Notes under the pieces: model-generated
Seen by the model: only the letters and a program-made list of their open reading frames with translations
The model's database searches: none
Told to the model about the DNA's origin: nothing
NCBI RefSeq assembly: GCF_023278565.1
Contig: NC_064677.1
Coordinates: forward strand, 5,952,001-6,016,000
Reading direction: 5' to 3'
DNA length: 64,000 nt
Origin: Colletotrichum lupini
Taxonomy: Eukaryota; Ascomycota; Sordariomycetes; Glomerellales; Glomerellaceae
Made by a program: the position numbers and the translations under genes
In this document: positions 10,979-21,287 of the stretch, piece by piece
Layout of the letters: each line of letters starts with the position of its first letter
Position numbering within the stretch: position 1 is the stretch's first letter

Positions 10979-12271
10979 TCACGACCTCAACACACTCTGA
11001 TCAACCCAGCTAACAAACCCAAACTCCCCCTCGGGCGTCTGGAACACGTCCTTGGGTTCCCTGTACGGCGCCGCGCCCGCGTCGTCCAGCACGATCGTCA
11101 CGTTGCTCGCCTTCATCTGCTCGGGCGTCCAGCCCGGTCCGCGGTCGTCGTAGACGGCCATGAAGGTGTAGTTGTTGACGCGCGGCTCGCTGGCCTGCCA
11201 CTCAATGTAGCCCTGGGGCTTGATCGAGGCATCGAAGAAGGACTGCATGAAGATGGAGCGGTGCTGGGCGTTCCAGGGGCGGCCGAGGGCGCAGGCGCCG
11301 CGGATGGTGGGCGCGACGGAGGCGTTGGCGGCGAGGACTTGGGAGTCGGAGATGTAGACTCCGTACTTGTTTTCAAAGGTTGTGTTCGTTCCTGTCATCT
11401 TTTGTGTTAGTTTTCATGGGATGATGGTGGCTCGGGAGAGACAGAGAAAGGAAAACATACCCTTCCAAGCAGTGATGCCGCCGCCGCAGTTCCTCAGCGA
11501 GAGCGTCGACTTCTCAATGTACGCCGTGCCGAACCCGTACAGGAAATCCGTCTGGCCGGCAATGACATTGTCGTAGAAGTAGGCGTTGCCCAGCTTCCCG
11601 ACGTACAGCGTATCCTGCCACCCGTACAGCCCGCACGAGTAGAACCCGGCGTTGGCCCTGCTCACGCCCACGGCGTGCGCGGGGCCGTTGGAGTACGGGT
11701 ACTCGTCGTTGCGGAAGTCAATGTTGTAGGCGCGGAAGTCGGCGCAGCCGAAGGGCGTGTCGGCGGGCACGGGGAAGCCCGTGGGTCCGGAGCCGGTGAG
11801 CGTGGCGTTGAGGGTGGGGCCGACGGAGAGGACGCTGGTGTAGGCGTTGTCCGGGAAGCGGACGTTGTGGTTTGTAGCATTGAAGAGAACCTGGACCTCG
11901 TTTTGGGCGTTGCCGGCCGTGGCGTTGCCCGAGGCGGAGTAGGAGATTCCCGTGCTGGGGGAGTCGGTCATGCCCAGCAGGGTGAGGGGGCCGGGGCGGG
12001 TTACGTTGAGTTGTTCTACGTAGATGCCTGGTGCGATGAGGATTGTGTGGGCTGTCGTGTCGTGGGGGAGGGAGGCGATGGCGTCTTGGATGGTTGTGAA
12101 GTTTGCGTGTTTGGAGGTCTTTGAGACGAAGATGGTGTCTGGGGGGCAGCCCTCGAAGGGGTTATTGCAGGTCTTCTTTTGGCATGCTGCGTAGGTCTTT
12201 GCCGGGCCTGAGGGGATCGCGGCGATGGCCAGGGAGGCGAGGGCTCCGGAGAGGAGGATGGATGCCTTCAT
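10979..12271 (-). CDS. Secreted pectin methylesterase (carbohydrate esterase family 8)
   Basis: Exons 11461..12271 and 10979..11391, joined across a 69-nt intron (GTATGT donor, ACAG acceptor), 407 residues. Residues 1-18 are a typical secretion signal (MKASILLSGALASLAIAA). The family-8 motifs are present: WQDTL with Gln219 and the general acid Asp220, TDFLYG with the nucleophile Asp242, and LGRPWN with Arg308 and Trp310. The enzyme removes methyl groups from pectin (EC 3.1.1.11) outside the cell, giving polygalacturonate and methanol. Several Asn-X-Ser/Thr sites suggest glycosylation. The length is close to that usual for fungal members. It is divergent from an exopolygalacturonase that would act on its product, consistent with joint induction during growth on plant tissue. 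TATA-like ATATAT stretches lie about 110 bp upstream of the start. Confidence 0.95.
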
Positions 12272-14651
12272 CTTGGAGCCTGCTTCCTGGTTCTCTCACT
12301 TACAAAGTTACTCGTAAAGAGAGAGGAAGAGGAAGAGCTAGAGGAAGGGGGAAGAGCGAAGACTCGGCCGAGCTTAAAGATATATACAAAAACAATAGCG
12401 TGGTGGTTGAGGTGGTATTCTTCTGAACAAGCTGAACAAAGAGACCCGATGATCTGGATGGGGTTTGCTATATATCCTTCCCGTCCGTCCCATTGCTACC
12501 TACCCTTGACTACCTTGGCCAGTGCTACTCTGCCAGCCTAAGCTTTCCCTTGCCCATATTACCCGATGCTTGTCACAATCTCCTCGACAGCTCGCGAGTT
12601 GGGGGCGGGAGCAGGTTTTCCGGGTATCCCCCCTGTCCCGGGTTCAAGTCTCGCCGTAATAGAATCGAAGGGCTGTCAACAACTTGCACACTTACAAAGA
12701 GCAAGGCAAAGACGCATACAAAGCTCAAGCGCGCGTATTGTGGGCGGAGTCAGATGTGGCACTTGCAGTGGCAGCGCCAAAGTATACCATATTGGCCCCT
12801 CAGGAGAAAAGCGAAAATCTCGCAAAACTCGCAGTTCGCGGCCTCCATCGACTATCAACAGTACGAAGTACATCGGCTCAGCTTACGACTCTCCCTCTCT
12901 CTTTCTGTTTCTCTCTCTTCCCTCTTCCCCGGGGCTGGACGCGCGGGGTAAAAGACGGAGTTATTACCCCGGAAATCCCATCGCCGGCAGACGTGTCCAA
13001 GGAATATTTGTGTCCCACGGGGAAGAAGAAGCGTGGCAATGGGACGAACATGATGAGCACATGGGAGTGCCGTAGGCGACCAGGTCAAAAGTTGGGGAAA
13101 ATGAGGAGGTCGAATCCCCAACTTTTGGGGCTCTGCAGGGCTTCTGCAGACGTGCAGGTGGAAGAACTGCAGCTGGCGGATTCCACGAACCACAGCTTGC
13201 AGGGCCTCGCAGGGCACTTACGCTAGCCATAAGCCACGAAATTTAGTGTCACTAAGTGTCAACGGCGGTTGTCGATGACGCGGGGAAATGGCAACTTGAC
13301 AGCCGGCGAGAGTCCAAGGTATCTATCCGTACTGCGTAGGGATATGAAGGGGGCCGGGAATCAAGCAAAAACCAAGCAAAACCAAGCCTTCGGAAACGCG
13401 GCATGGGCGTAAGCCAACCGGCTTGGCCTGCGAGCTCCCCCACACTGGGTACGTGGGGTAACCCTGGCAAGTCCACCTCAGTACGCAGTACATAACGCTG
13501 AAAGTCCACTGCAGCGACTGCAAGCCTTCAGGGGCACCAATCAGTGAAAGTTCGCGAGAGGCGCCCCTCTGTTGGCCCTTAATTAGCGCTAGCCCGCACT
13601 GTAATTGATAGCTTGGAATTGCCCAATAAGCACTCGGGAAACCTTGTCATTGGTCCACTCTTTTTCTTTTCCGTCGCCTTTTTCTGCCCATCTCCAATTC
13701 CCGTTCCTCTCATTCTCACTCTCATACTGACTCTCACTCTTACTTTCACTTTCACTCTCTTTGAGTCTTACACGTGTAAGTTCTCTCAGCCTCCCTCTCC
13801 TTCAGAAGAAGCATTATTTCCCCTGACGGGTTCGCCCGGGACTCCATGTCCAAAGTCTCCCAAAGCACCATCATGATATTCATCTCCTGCCAGATTTCCT
13901 CCTGCTAAGCTTTCTCGGAAACGGCGGAGATCACCGCAGGCTGCCACTCACCAGCATGTTCCCGGTTCCGCCATATAAAACACAAAAGCTTGATTTTGTT
14001 GGCTGTTTTCTCTCTTCCTTCGTACCCAGACGTTCAGATGAATAACCGCCCGCATTGTCCCCCTCACGGTTTAGCTCCATGTATCCGTTCGCTTTCCGTC
14101 CATTGAAGGTCTGCGAGTACCTAATGACGGCGAAGCTTTGCCGTCTCGTCCGTCCATCTCATCCCCATGTGCCCCTGCCGTTCTTCCCTGAAGACTCAAA
14201 CCCCTTCATATGGACGGAAAAATTGCAGCCCATGGTCCCATGCCATGTGTTCATTCTCCAATCTTGCCCTTGCTGCTAGCTAGACCCCTTCTCTAGTGCC
14301 CCTGCTTCACCTACAGTACCTAGTCATCCCTAATCGAGCTATCGCCGTGTCATTCATGGTGGATATCCTTCCAACGCCGAGAAGCTTGCCCCCCCTGCTC
14401 CGCATCGGCGCATATCCCCTCCCCGAACATCAATGGGCTCGCTCCAACACCTCTCTCACCGCGGAAGATCTGATATAAATCCTTTCCCCAGCCCTTTCGC
14501 AGCGTAGCAGTCTCAAAACGGCTCTGTACAGCTTCTCCAATTGCTTGGCAAACTACCCCCAATCGTCCTTGGCATCAGAACAATCCTGACCGCCGTTACA
14601 TTCCTTTGACTTGTTCATTCATTTTTTTTGCCCATCCAATTACTGTTCACC
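12272..14651. promoter_or_regulatory. Divergent upstream region of the two pectinase genes
   Basis: 2.38 kb between the pectinesterase and exopolygalacturonase start codons. It contains TATA-like sequences near each gene, a long CT/CA-rich pyrimidine tract at about 13700-13760, and overlapping open frames at 12493-13226 that I judge non-coding. The outer hexamers TATTAC (12557) and GTAATA (12656) plus a tRNA B-box-like GGTTCAAGTCT lie in this region but do not make a convincing tRNA. Confidence 0.5.
14474..14480 (+). promoter_or_regulatory. Probable TATA box of the exopolygalacturonase gene
   Basis: TATAAAT lies 172 bp upstream of the start codon and is followed by a C/T-rich stretch, the usual arrangement of an inducible fungal promoter. 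Assigned by position and sequence only. Confidence 0.45.
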
Positions 14652-16206
14652 ATGGTCGCTCCAACCCTGCTCGGCGGTCTCCTCGCCGCCGCCCTGGTGC
14701 CCTTCACCCACGCCGCCGCCGGTGGCCGCCCAGACATCAAGGCCGCCCCCTTCCACCCGGGCCGCGCCTTCCCCGCCTCCGCCCCGAGGACAAAGACCTG
14801 CGCCGTCAAGGCCGGCACCAACGGCAGCGACGACTCGGCCGCCATCCTCCAGGCCTTCCACAGCTGCAACAACGGCGGCACCGTCGTCCTCGACAAGACG
14901 TACACCATCTGCAACCCGCTCGACCTCACGTTCCTCAACGCCGTCGACGTCGCCCTCACCGGTACCGTCAACTTTTGCGACGACATTGACCACTGGCTGC
15001 CCCGCACCTTCAAGTACACCTTCCAGATCTCTTCCTCCATGTGGAAGTTTGGCGGCAAGGATGTCAACATTTACGGCAACGGCGTCGGCACGCTCAACGG
15101 TAACGGCCAGAAGTGGTGGGACCGGTTCGCGTCGAATGCTACGCTTGAGAGACCTATTCTCTTCGTCACTGATGGTCTTCACGGCGGCTCTATTACCGGC
15201 TTGAAGATGGTCAACTCCCCTCAGGTAAGATTCACTCACCCACTCACTCATTCACTCTCACCCACCTCTCATGAACTCTCATCCACCTCATTTGGAATCT
15301 AAAGAACGACCACTAAAAAAAGCCTCCAAACAGTGGTTCAACCTCATCGCAAACAGCACCGACGTCCTCATCTCCGACATCAACATCAAGGTCGGCTCCA
15401 CCTCCTCCAACCCGGCCAAGAACACCGACGGCTGGGACACCTACCGCTCCGACGGCATCGTCATCCAAAACTCCGTCATCAACAACGGCGACGACTGCGT
15501 CTCCTTCAAGCCCAACTCGACAAACATTGTCGTCCAGAACCTCGTCTGCAACGGCTCCCACGGCATCTCCGTCGGCTCTCTCGGCCAGTACATTGGCACC
15601 TTTGACGTTGTCGAGAACCTCTACGTCTACAACACGAGCATGTCCAACGCCTCGGACGGCGCCCGCATCAAGGTCTGGCCCGGCATGGATACCCCTTTCC
15701 AGCCCAACCTCTCTGGCGGCGGCGGCTCGGGATACGTCAAGAACGTCACCTATGATACCTTCCACAACGACAACAATGACAATGCTATTACTATCGATCA
15801 GTGCTATGGCCAGAAGAACCAGACTATCTGCAACCAGTACCCTGTAAGTTTCTCCCGGCAGGTTTTGATGTAACGAGAAATAAGAAATCGGAGTACTGAC
15901 ACCATCCGTCTTAGTCCAACATGACCATCAGCGACATCTACTTCAAGAACTTTGACGGCACCGCCTCCTCCAAGAACGACCCCCGCGTCGGATCCCTCGT
16001 CTGCAGCAGCCCCTCCGTAAGTTTCTCTCTTTCAATCCTCTTCCCAAAAGTCCATGGCACTAACAACCAGCCAGAAATGCGTCAACATCAACGCCTCCAA
16101 GATCAACGTCAAGGCTCCCAGCGGCAAGAACCCCCAATGGCTCTGCGTCAACCTCGACACTGGTCTTCTCGACATCAACTGCGTCACCAAGGTGACCAAG
16201 AGCTAG
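14652..16206 (+). CDS. Secreted exopolygalacturonase (glycoside hydrolase family 28)
   Basis: Four exons: 14652..15224, 15334..15843, 15915..16016, 16075..16206; introns of 109, 71 and 58 nt with GTAAG donors; 438 residues. I prefer the ATG at 14652 (caccATGG) to an in-frame codon 24 bp upstream because it starts the signal peptide directly ([20 protein letters not shown]). Family-28 catalytic motifs: NTDGWD (221-226), GDD (243-245), SHG with His267, and RIK (302-304). The extra Trp in NTDGWD and the GSLGQ context are typical of exo-acting enzymes (EC 3.2.1.67), which release galacturonic acid from chain ends of demethylated pectin. Repeated Asn-X-Ser/Thr sites fit a glycosylated extracellular enzyme. 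It is the functional partner of the divergent pectin methylesterase. Confidence 0.95.
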
Positions 16207-16529
16207 AAATAAGTTCTTGATCTCGTTCAATCTTATTCTGTATATTTGAATTTGTTACTTCTTGTATTTAAAAGGGAAACTTTCCCCGGGTAATTTCATG
16301 TAAACACCCATAGGTACAAAATTTCCTAGAAGGGAAAATGGTGGATCTTACACATATACGATACCTTCATCTCTCCCATGCCTATAGACTTTGTGAAGGG
16401 TCAGAAATCGACTGATCGTTCAAGGGAGGTTTGACCTTATTAAAGACACAATCCTTCCCATAAATTGCCATTTCGTCGGTCGATTCTAAAAAGTCCCACT
16501 GAAGGGCCGAAGAATGATCGGCCAACCCT
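16207..16529. other. Intergenic between convergent exopolygalacturonase and GNAT 3' ends
   Basis: 323 bp containing both 3' untranslated regions; nothing else seen. Confidence 0.5.
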
Positions 16530-17265
16530 TCAAGCTTGACTCGACACACTGTCTGAAGGTTTATCAAACCTCCACACAGCCATATCCCTCATCTCGGCAA
16601 ACCGCCACACCTTGATGCACTCCTTTTCGACGGCAACGAGCCTCCCGCCGCACTTTTCACAGACTCTCATGCTGCCCACATTCTCTAGATCAACCTGCGC
16701 AACGAGGTGCGTGATCTCGATCTGATCTCCGTCGTCATCGTCGCCCTCTGCGTCTCTAGCAGCTGCCGTAGCCCCATTACCTTTGATCTGCAACCCTGGA
16801 TCCAGATCTCCAGCAGAGGAGGCGTGGGCACCATCATCTCCTTGTTTGCTCTGACCTCCTGTTGCTGACGACCGCACCTCGGGGACGACAACCATCTCCC
16901 TCCTCGGAGCCAACCTCATACGACTCCAGTACATGTCCAAAAAAGCCGCGATCGCGCGCGTGGCGTACCCTTTGCCCCAGCAATCGGACCGCAGCTTGTA
17001 CCCGATCGACAGTCCCCAAGCTGATACCGTCGTCGTCCTGATACTTCCGATCATCTTGGTCTCTCTGGTGATGTCGGTGGCAGGAACCCCGTTGTTGCCG
17101 CCTTCCGCCGGTAGTGGAGGAAGGGACGCGTAGTCCGAGACCATTACGGCACAGCTTAGGTGCCAGGGTTCAGTCTCTGGGTTGTTGACTACTATGCGCT
17201 CTTTGGAGGCTTCGAGGGTGGTTGTGTGGAGCCGGGTGCTTTGTAGGCATGAAAACTGATGAGCA

Positions 17266-17326
<61 letters not shown>

Positions 17327-17497
17327 TGTGTATTGTTTGTGTGATACCCGAGGGATGGCAAGTAGAATTCAGGAACAGAGACATTACCTCCAGAGATTCG
17401 CTGTCTCGTCGGAACATAGTTCGTGGAAGCCTTGAAGGTGTTTGTGGGGGTCCAGTGGCTCTAGCCATAAGTCCGGTCTGGGTGAGTGTAAGGACAT
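16530..17497 (-). CDS. GNAT-family N-acetyltransferase
   Basis: I place the start at 17497 (MSLHSPRPDLWLEPL), with exon 1 17388..17497 and exon 2 16530..17238, giving 272 residues. The 149-nt intron (GTAATG donor, CAAAG acceptor) contains the TC/GA microsatellite. This join gives TANLWSTRLHTTTLEASKE, a continuous GNAT N-terminus, whereas a single unspliced frame through the repeat would begin differently and add an Arg-Glu run. The acetyl-CoA binding motif A is GYKLRSDCWGKGYATRAI (about 116-133). After the fold's central part comes an acidic, Asp/Gly-rich insert of about 60 residues, then the end of the fold (ENVGSMRVCEKCGG). Related fungal proteins resemble ribosomal-protein alanine acetyltransferases (RimJ/RimL type); the true substrate is unknown. 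It is divergent from POP1. Confidence 0.82.
17269..17323. repeat. TC/GA dinucleotide microsatellite, about 27 units
   Basis: Uninterrupted TC repeat of about 55 bp (GA on the minus strand). It lies inside the proposed GNAT intron, upstream of the acceptor, where on the transcript it forms a long purine tract instead of the usual polypyrimidine stretch. Confidence 0.97.
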
Positions 17498-18308
17498 CGC
17501 GAGGGTCTCAACTAGTCTGAAATAAGAGTGTGAATCATCAATGGGAATAGGTATCGGACAATCAAGACGTGGCAGTTGGACAGGACAAGATCATTGGTTT
17601 CAACGGTGCCGTTTAAAAGGGTTGTGAGTTATCCTTGATATTTATTAGGCCGGCCTGAGAGATCGCCCGTTCCAGTGAGTCACGCCATCCTGGCTAACTC
17701 CATGGATGGTGTCAGACTGAGCTCATCCGGGGACTTCAGCAGTAGCGCCTAACCCCTGGCTCTGAATTTTCCAGAGTTATGTTGACTGAGGAGAATGTTG
17801 TAGTTCAGAAATGCGCTTTCTCATTATGGACGCTATTGTCGCTACAATTGGTGCTTATTTGTACGGGTGCTGGGAAAGGGGAAGTAAGATATTACAGAAT
17901 AGGTTCAATTGTAGCAAGTGCTTCAAGTGCCACGAAATCATTGCGAAAGAAATTGAGCTTCTCCATAGGCGTGCGGACTTGGAGATCAGACATATGAGTT
18001 TACAGAAACTTGTTCTGCTCAGAGTGTCTTCTCAGCTTAGGCCAGTGAGATGAAAGAAAGCTTGAATACCTCAAGGCATCCTGATGAGTAAGGTAGCTGA
18101 AGCGGCAGGAGTGAACGTCGCTGCTGCAGACCCCACATCGTGCGCCCCTCATTTTCGTCTACCCACCCCAGGGGCATCTGCAGAGCTTCCCCGATAAGAT
18201 AAGACATTTTTCGAACCTCCAAACTTTCCAGGCTCGAAGAGAGTCACCTTGACGCGACGACGCAACAACCCAATCCCCCCACCCATTGCACTCGCGCCAT
18301 GTCCAGCA
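17498..18308. promoter_or_regulatory. Divergent upstream region of GNAT and POP1 genes
   Basis: 811 bp between two start codons pointing away from each other. No gene or named site recognised; the short plus-strand open frames at 17779-18053 have no protein-like signal. Confidence 0.45.
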
Positions 18309-18328
18309 ATGTCGGCAGCAGGTTCTAA
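18299..18328 (+). other. Overlapping upstream open reading frame at POP1
   Basis: An ATG at 18299, ten bases before the POP1 ATG and in another frame, opens nine codons (MSSNVGSRF) and stops at 18328 inside the POP1 coding region. If the transcript begins upstream of it, scanning ribosomes would meet this ATG first. Confidence 0.55.
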
Positions 18329-21287
18329 CTCGAGACCCCTAAAGTCCGCCTTCGCCAACAAACGGAAACAGGGATCCTCAGGCGACAATGGCGGAGGAAA
18401 CAACGGCGCAGCAGGCGGTGGAGGAGGATGGGCGCAAAAGCGCGTCAAGATCCGCCAGGACCGCGAAATCGCAGCACAGTCCTCGGACGCGGCCCTGCGC
18501 GACGGCGAGCTCGATCTCCAGTCCTTCCTGAACGCGCGCGAGTTCGAGATCCGGGCGCTCGAGGAGAGCATGCGACACACCAAAGCCGAGGCCACGAGCC
18601 GGGCGTTCCAACAGGTGCCCCGCGGGCTGAGGCGGCGGACGGCGAGCCACAACGCAAAGAGGGTACCCAAGAGGCTGCGCAGGCGGGCTTTGAAGGAGAT
18701 GGCGGAGGATAACACCCCCGTGGTGCTCTCGAAGCGCAGGAAGCCCAAGACGACGAGGGCGCGGATCCGGGCGGAGACGGCAAAGAGGTTGGGGATGCTT
18801 GCGGAGAAGAAGAGGAGGAGGGCGATGAAGGCGGAGAAGGCCAAGGCAAAAGACAAGGACGGCGAGGGGCACACGGGCAAGACGGGCGTTGACGGACCGA
18901 GTAAAGGCGCAGTCACAGTCGCGACACGGCCGCCGCGGCCCAAGATCCGCCGGAACCAGCTCAACGACCCGCCGCAGCGCAAGTCCAAGTTTAGGAAACG
19001 GCAGATCGACAAGATGTGGCTGCCGACGCACCTGTGGCACGCCAAGCGGGCGCGCATGACGGAGCCCGCGAACCCGCTCTGGCGGTTCGCGATACCCCTG
19101 ACCCCCAACGAGAAGACGTATCGGGCGACGCACCGGTCCCACGGCGACAAGGGCGCCGTCGCTTGGGACACGAGCTACGTTAGCACGATTGGGCTCTACG
19201 GGTCGGCCAAGGGCGTGGAGCAGGTCCTGCGCCGGCTCGGCGTCGTGCAGGAGAGTTGTTGGAATGAGAGGGGGAGGAAGTGGAGGGAGGGCACGCGGCA
19301 CTGGAGCGGGTTCTTGAGCAGGGAGGTGAAGGGAGGAAGCAGCGGGGGGAGGCGGGAGGTTTGCCCGGCAACGATTCTCTGGAACCCCCTTGAGCCGGTT
19401 GCTGAGGATCGGGATGAGGCGCAGACGGTCAAGGTTCAGCGACAGGTCTTTGTGAGGGTGCACCCCTCCGCGTTCCTCGAGGTCTTCAATGAGCTTCTTC
19501 GGCTCGTGAAGATGCAGAACCCCAGGATGTATATCGAGGATCTGCGCTTCGAGATTGGCAGCATCGAACTCACCGGCCCCGCATCGACCGAGGCCCTCCT
19601 GGGCATCCTGCACCCATACCATACGCAAGAAGGATTCAGAGAACAGCACGCAGACATTTTCGAGGGCCTGAACAGCCTCATGAGTCCCGCGTCGCTTCCC
19701 CTCAACGCCACGTTGAGTTTCTCCATCATGGACCCGCGCCTACGATACCCCCCGAGGAAAGTCGCGCAGCCCGACCCCGACGACGAAGAAGAGCAAAACA
19801 AGTCTCTCGAGCTACTTGCCAACTGGCCAGCGGACACCAACCTGAAGCCCCACGGCCTCTTCCACCGAGACGCGCGGGCTTCAGCCACAAGACTCCCCTC
19901 GCAAAAGTCAATTGACAGGCGCAAAGGGGCAAGGCGTCCCGGTACAGACCTGGGCGTCTCGGACGCAGATCCGCCGATACCCGTCATACTGGTAGCATCA
20001 CGCGCGGCCGGAAACAGTAGCAACGGCAACAGCAGCTCCCAGGGGAACTGGACGGTCCTCGCGCCATGGCGGTGCATCCAGCCCCTGTGGCACACCCTCG
20101 TCCACTTCCCCCTTAGCTCGGGCGGCAATCCGCGCTTCTCCGGGCTGGATCAGATCCGGCAGGTCGCGTTCGAGCGGGCTACGCCGTGTTTCCCGTTTGA
20201 TTTCCTCGGCACCGACGCCGGCGCCGCGTGGGAGGTGGAACAGCGGCGCCTGCGCAAGGCGAGCTGGGAGCGGCGGCCTAAGAGTAAGCGGGTCGCGTGG
20301 GCGTCGTTGGATCTGGGTGCCGGGCGGAAGGGGGAGGTTGGCTGTGGATGGGCGTGTGACGTAGAGTTTTTGTTCCGAGAGGAGACGACGACAACGACGA
20401 CGGATAAGGGTCGAGAAGAGGAGGTGAAGAGGAGGGCTGCTGCTTCGGTGGATACAGATGAGATGGAGGTTGATGAGCCTTCTCCAGCAAAGAAGGAAGA
20501 GGAGGGAGCCGCCGCCGCTGGTGATGCCGCGTCCGAGGGGGAGTTCCTCAAGACGCTCCAACATATCCGCAAGGACGCCTTCAAGGCACACACATCTTCG
20601 CCGTCATCAGCAACACCAGCCCCGTTACCGCCGCGATCCGTCATCAACGTAAAGATCTCAATCCTCAACCGCGGCGTCGCCACCGCCTGCGCGAGAATCT
20701 ACCGCCTTCCCTCGCGCCCCGCGCCCACCGATCCGACCTCCTCCGCCGAAATCCCCGCCACAGTACCGCCACCCCCGGCGCCAACGACATCCGTCCAAGG
20801 CGGCGACAGCAGCAGCAGCAGCAGCAGCAGTCTACCCCCCAACCTCCGAGCCCAATGGCTCGCCACCCTCCCCGTCTCCAGCGCGAGCGTGAAATACCCA
20901 TCCAAGAAGAACGGAAAAGCAACACTCCAACGACACCAGCAAACCAAGCATCTGCCCCTCGAAACCCAAAAACAAATCATCGCCCAGAAACTCCTCGCCC
21001 CACCACCTGCCGAGGTGTCATCGCTGCTACCCGCGAAACCGAACCAGGCGGATATGAACGGGCACCACCCTCTCGTCCCCGACGAGAGCGATCTGCTGGG
21101 CTTCGTGACGACGGGGTCGTATTGTCTCGCTGAGGGGCGGGGGACGGCGATTGGGTGTTTAGCTGCCGAGAAGGCCGCTGAGGCGGTGAGGGATGGTGGC
21201 GGTGGTGGTGGTAGGGAGGGGACGTTGTGTATTGTGCGGAATGCCGGGGAGAGCGTTGGGTGGATTGCGCGGTGGGAGGTTGTTTGA
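18309..21287 (+). CDS. pop1: POP1, protein subunit of RNase P and RNase MRP
   Basis: Intronless; first in-frame ATG at 18309 gives 992 residues. The POP1 N-terminal domain begins about residue 70 (LQSFLNAREFEIRALEES) and includes PRGLRRRTASHNAKRVPKR (about 104-122) and LPTHLWHAKRARM (about 237-249), the basic RNA-binding signature of the family. The POPLD domain is seen at about 570-640 (WTVLAPWRCIQPLWHTLVHF). The C-terminal domain ends with CLAEGRGTAIGCLA and NAGESVGWIARWEVV. POP1 is the large scaffold of the nuclear ribonucleoproteins that mature tRNA 5' ends (RNase P) and cut pre-rRNA (RNase MRP). The segments about 690-760 and 800-860 are acidic or Ser/Pro-rich low complexity, including a poly-Ser run encoded by AGC repeats. 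An overlapping upstream ORF precedes the start. Confidence 0.96.
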   Translation: MSAAGSNSRPLKSAFANKRKQGSSGDNGGGNNGAAGGGGGWAQKRVKIRQDREIAAQSSDAALRDGELDLQSFLNAREFEIRALEESMRHTKAEATSRAFQQVPRGLRRRTASHNAKRVPKRLRRRALKEMAEDNTPVVLSKRRKPKTTRARIRAETAKRLGMLAEKKRRRAMKAEKAKAKDKDGEGHTGKTGVDGPSKGAVTVATRPPRPKIRRNQLNDPPQRKSKFRKRQIDKMWLPTHLWHAKRARMTEPANPLWRFAIPLTPNEKTYRATHRSHGDKGAVAWDTSYVSTIGLYGSAKGVEQVLRRLGVVQESCWNERGRKWREGTRHWSGFLSREVKGGSSGGRREVCPATILWNPLEPVAEDRDEAQTVKVQRQVFVRVHPSAFLEVFNELLRLVKMQNPRMYIEDLRFEIGSIELTGPASTEALLGILHPYHTQEGFREQHADIFEGLNSLMSPASLPLNATLSFSIMDPRLRYPPRKVAQPDPDDEEEQNKSLELLANWPADTNLKPHGLFHRDARASATRLPSQKSIDRRKGARRPGTDLGVSDADPPIPVILVASRAAGNSSNGNSSSQGNWTVLAPWRCIQPLWHTLVHFPLSSGGNPRFSGLDQIRQVAFERATPCFPFDFLGTDAGAAWEVEQRRLRKASWERRPKSKRVAWASLDLGAGRKGEVGCGWACDVEFLFREETTTTTTDKGREEEVKRRAAASVDTDEMEVDEPSPAKKEEEGAAAAGDAASEGEFLKTLQHIRKDAFKAHTSSPSSATPAPLPPRSVINVKISILNRGVATACARIYRLPSRPAPTDPTSSAEIPATVPPPPAPTTSVQGGDSSSSSSSSLPPNLRAQWLATLPVSSASVKYPSKKNGKATLQRHQQTKHLPLETQKQIIAQKLLAPPPAEVSSLLPAKPNQADMNGHHPLVPDESDLLGFVTTGSYCLAEGRGTAIGCLAAEKAAEAVRDGGGGGGREGTLCIVRNAGESVGWIARWEVV
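20808..20830 (+). repeat. AGC trinucleotide run coding for poly-Ser in POP1
   Basis: About 7.7 perfect AGC units, all in the Ser frame, in a low-complexity linker between POP1 domains. Confidence 0.9.

Noticed and set aside
12557..12661. Possible tRNA: complementary ends TATTAC/GTAATA and a B-box-like GGTTCAAGTCT
   Set aside because: No A box (D arm) is present, the T stem has a C-C mismatch, and no anticodon arm forms. Probably coincidence or a dead fragment.
12493..13226. Three overlapping plus-strand ORFs of 150-180 codons upstream of the pectinases
   Set aside because: They overlap in different frames with equal lengths, are mirrored on the other strand, and have no domain: typical of GC-rich non-coding DNA.
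16530..17468. Single-exon 312-residue reading of the GNAT gene beginning MARATGPPQT
   Set aside because: It translates a dinucleotide repeat as Arg-Glu and lacks the acetyltransferase N-terminus, which is found in another frame upstream of a good intron.
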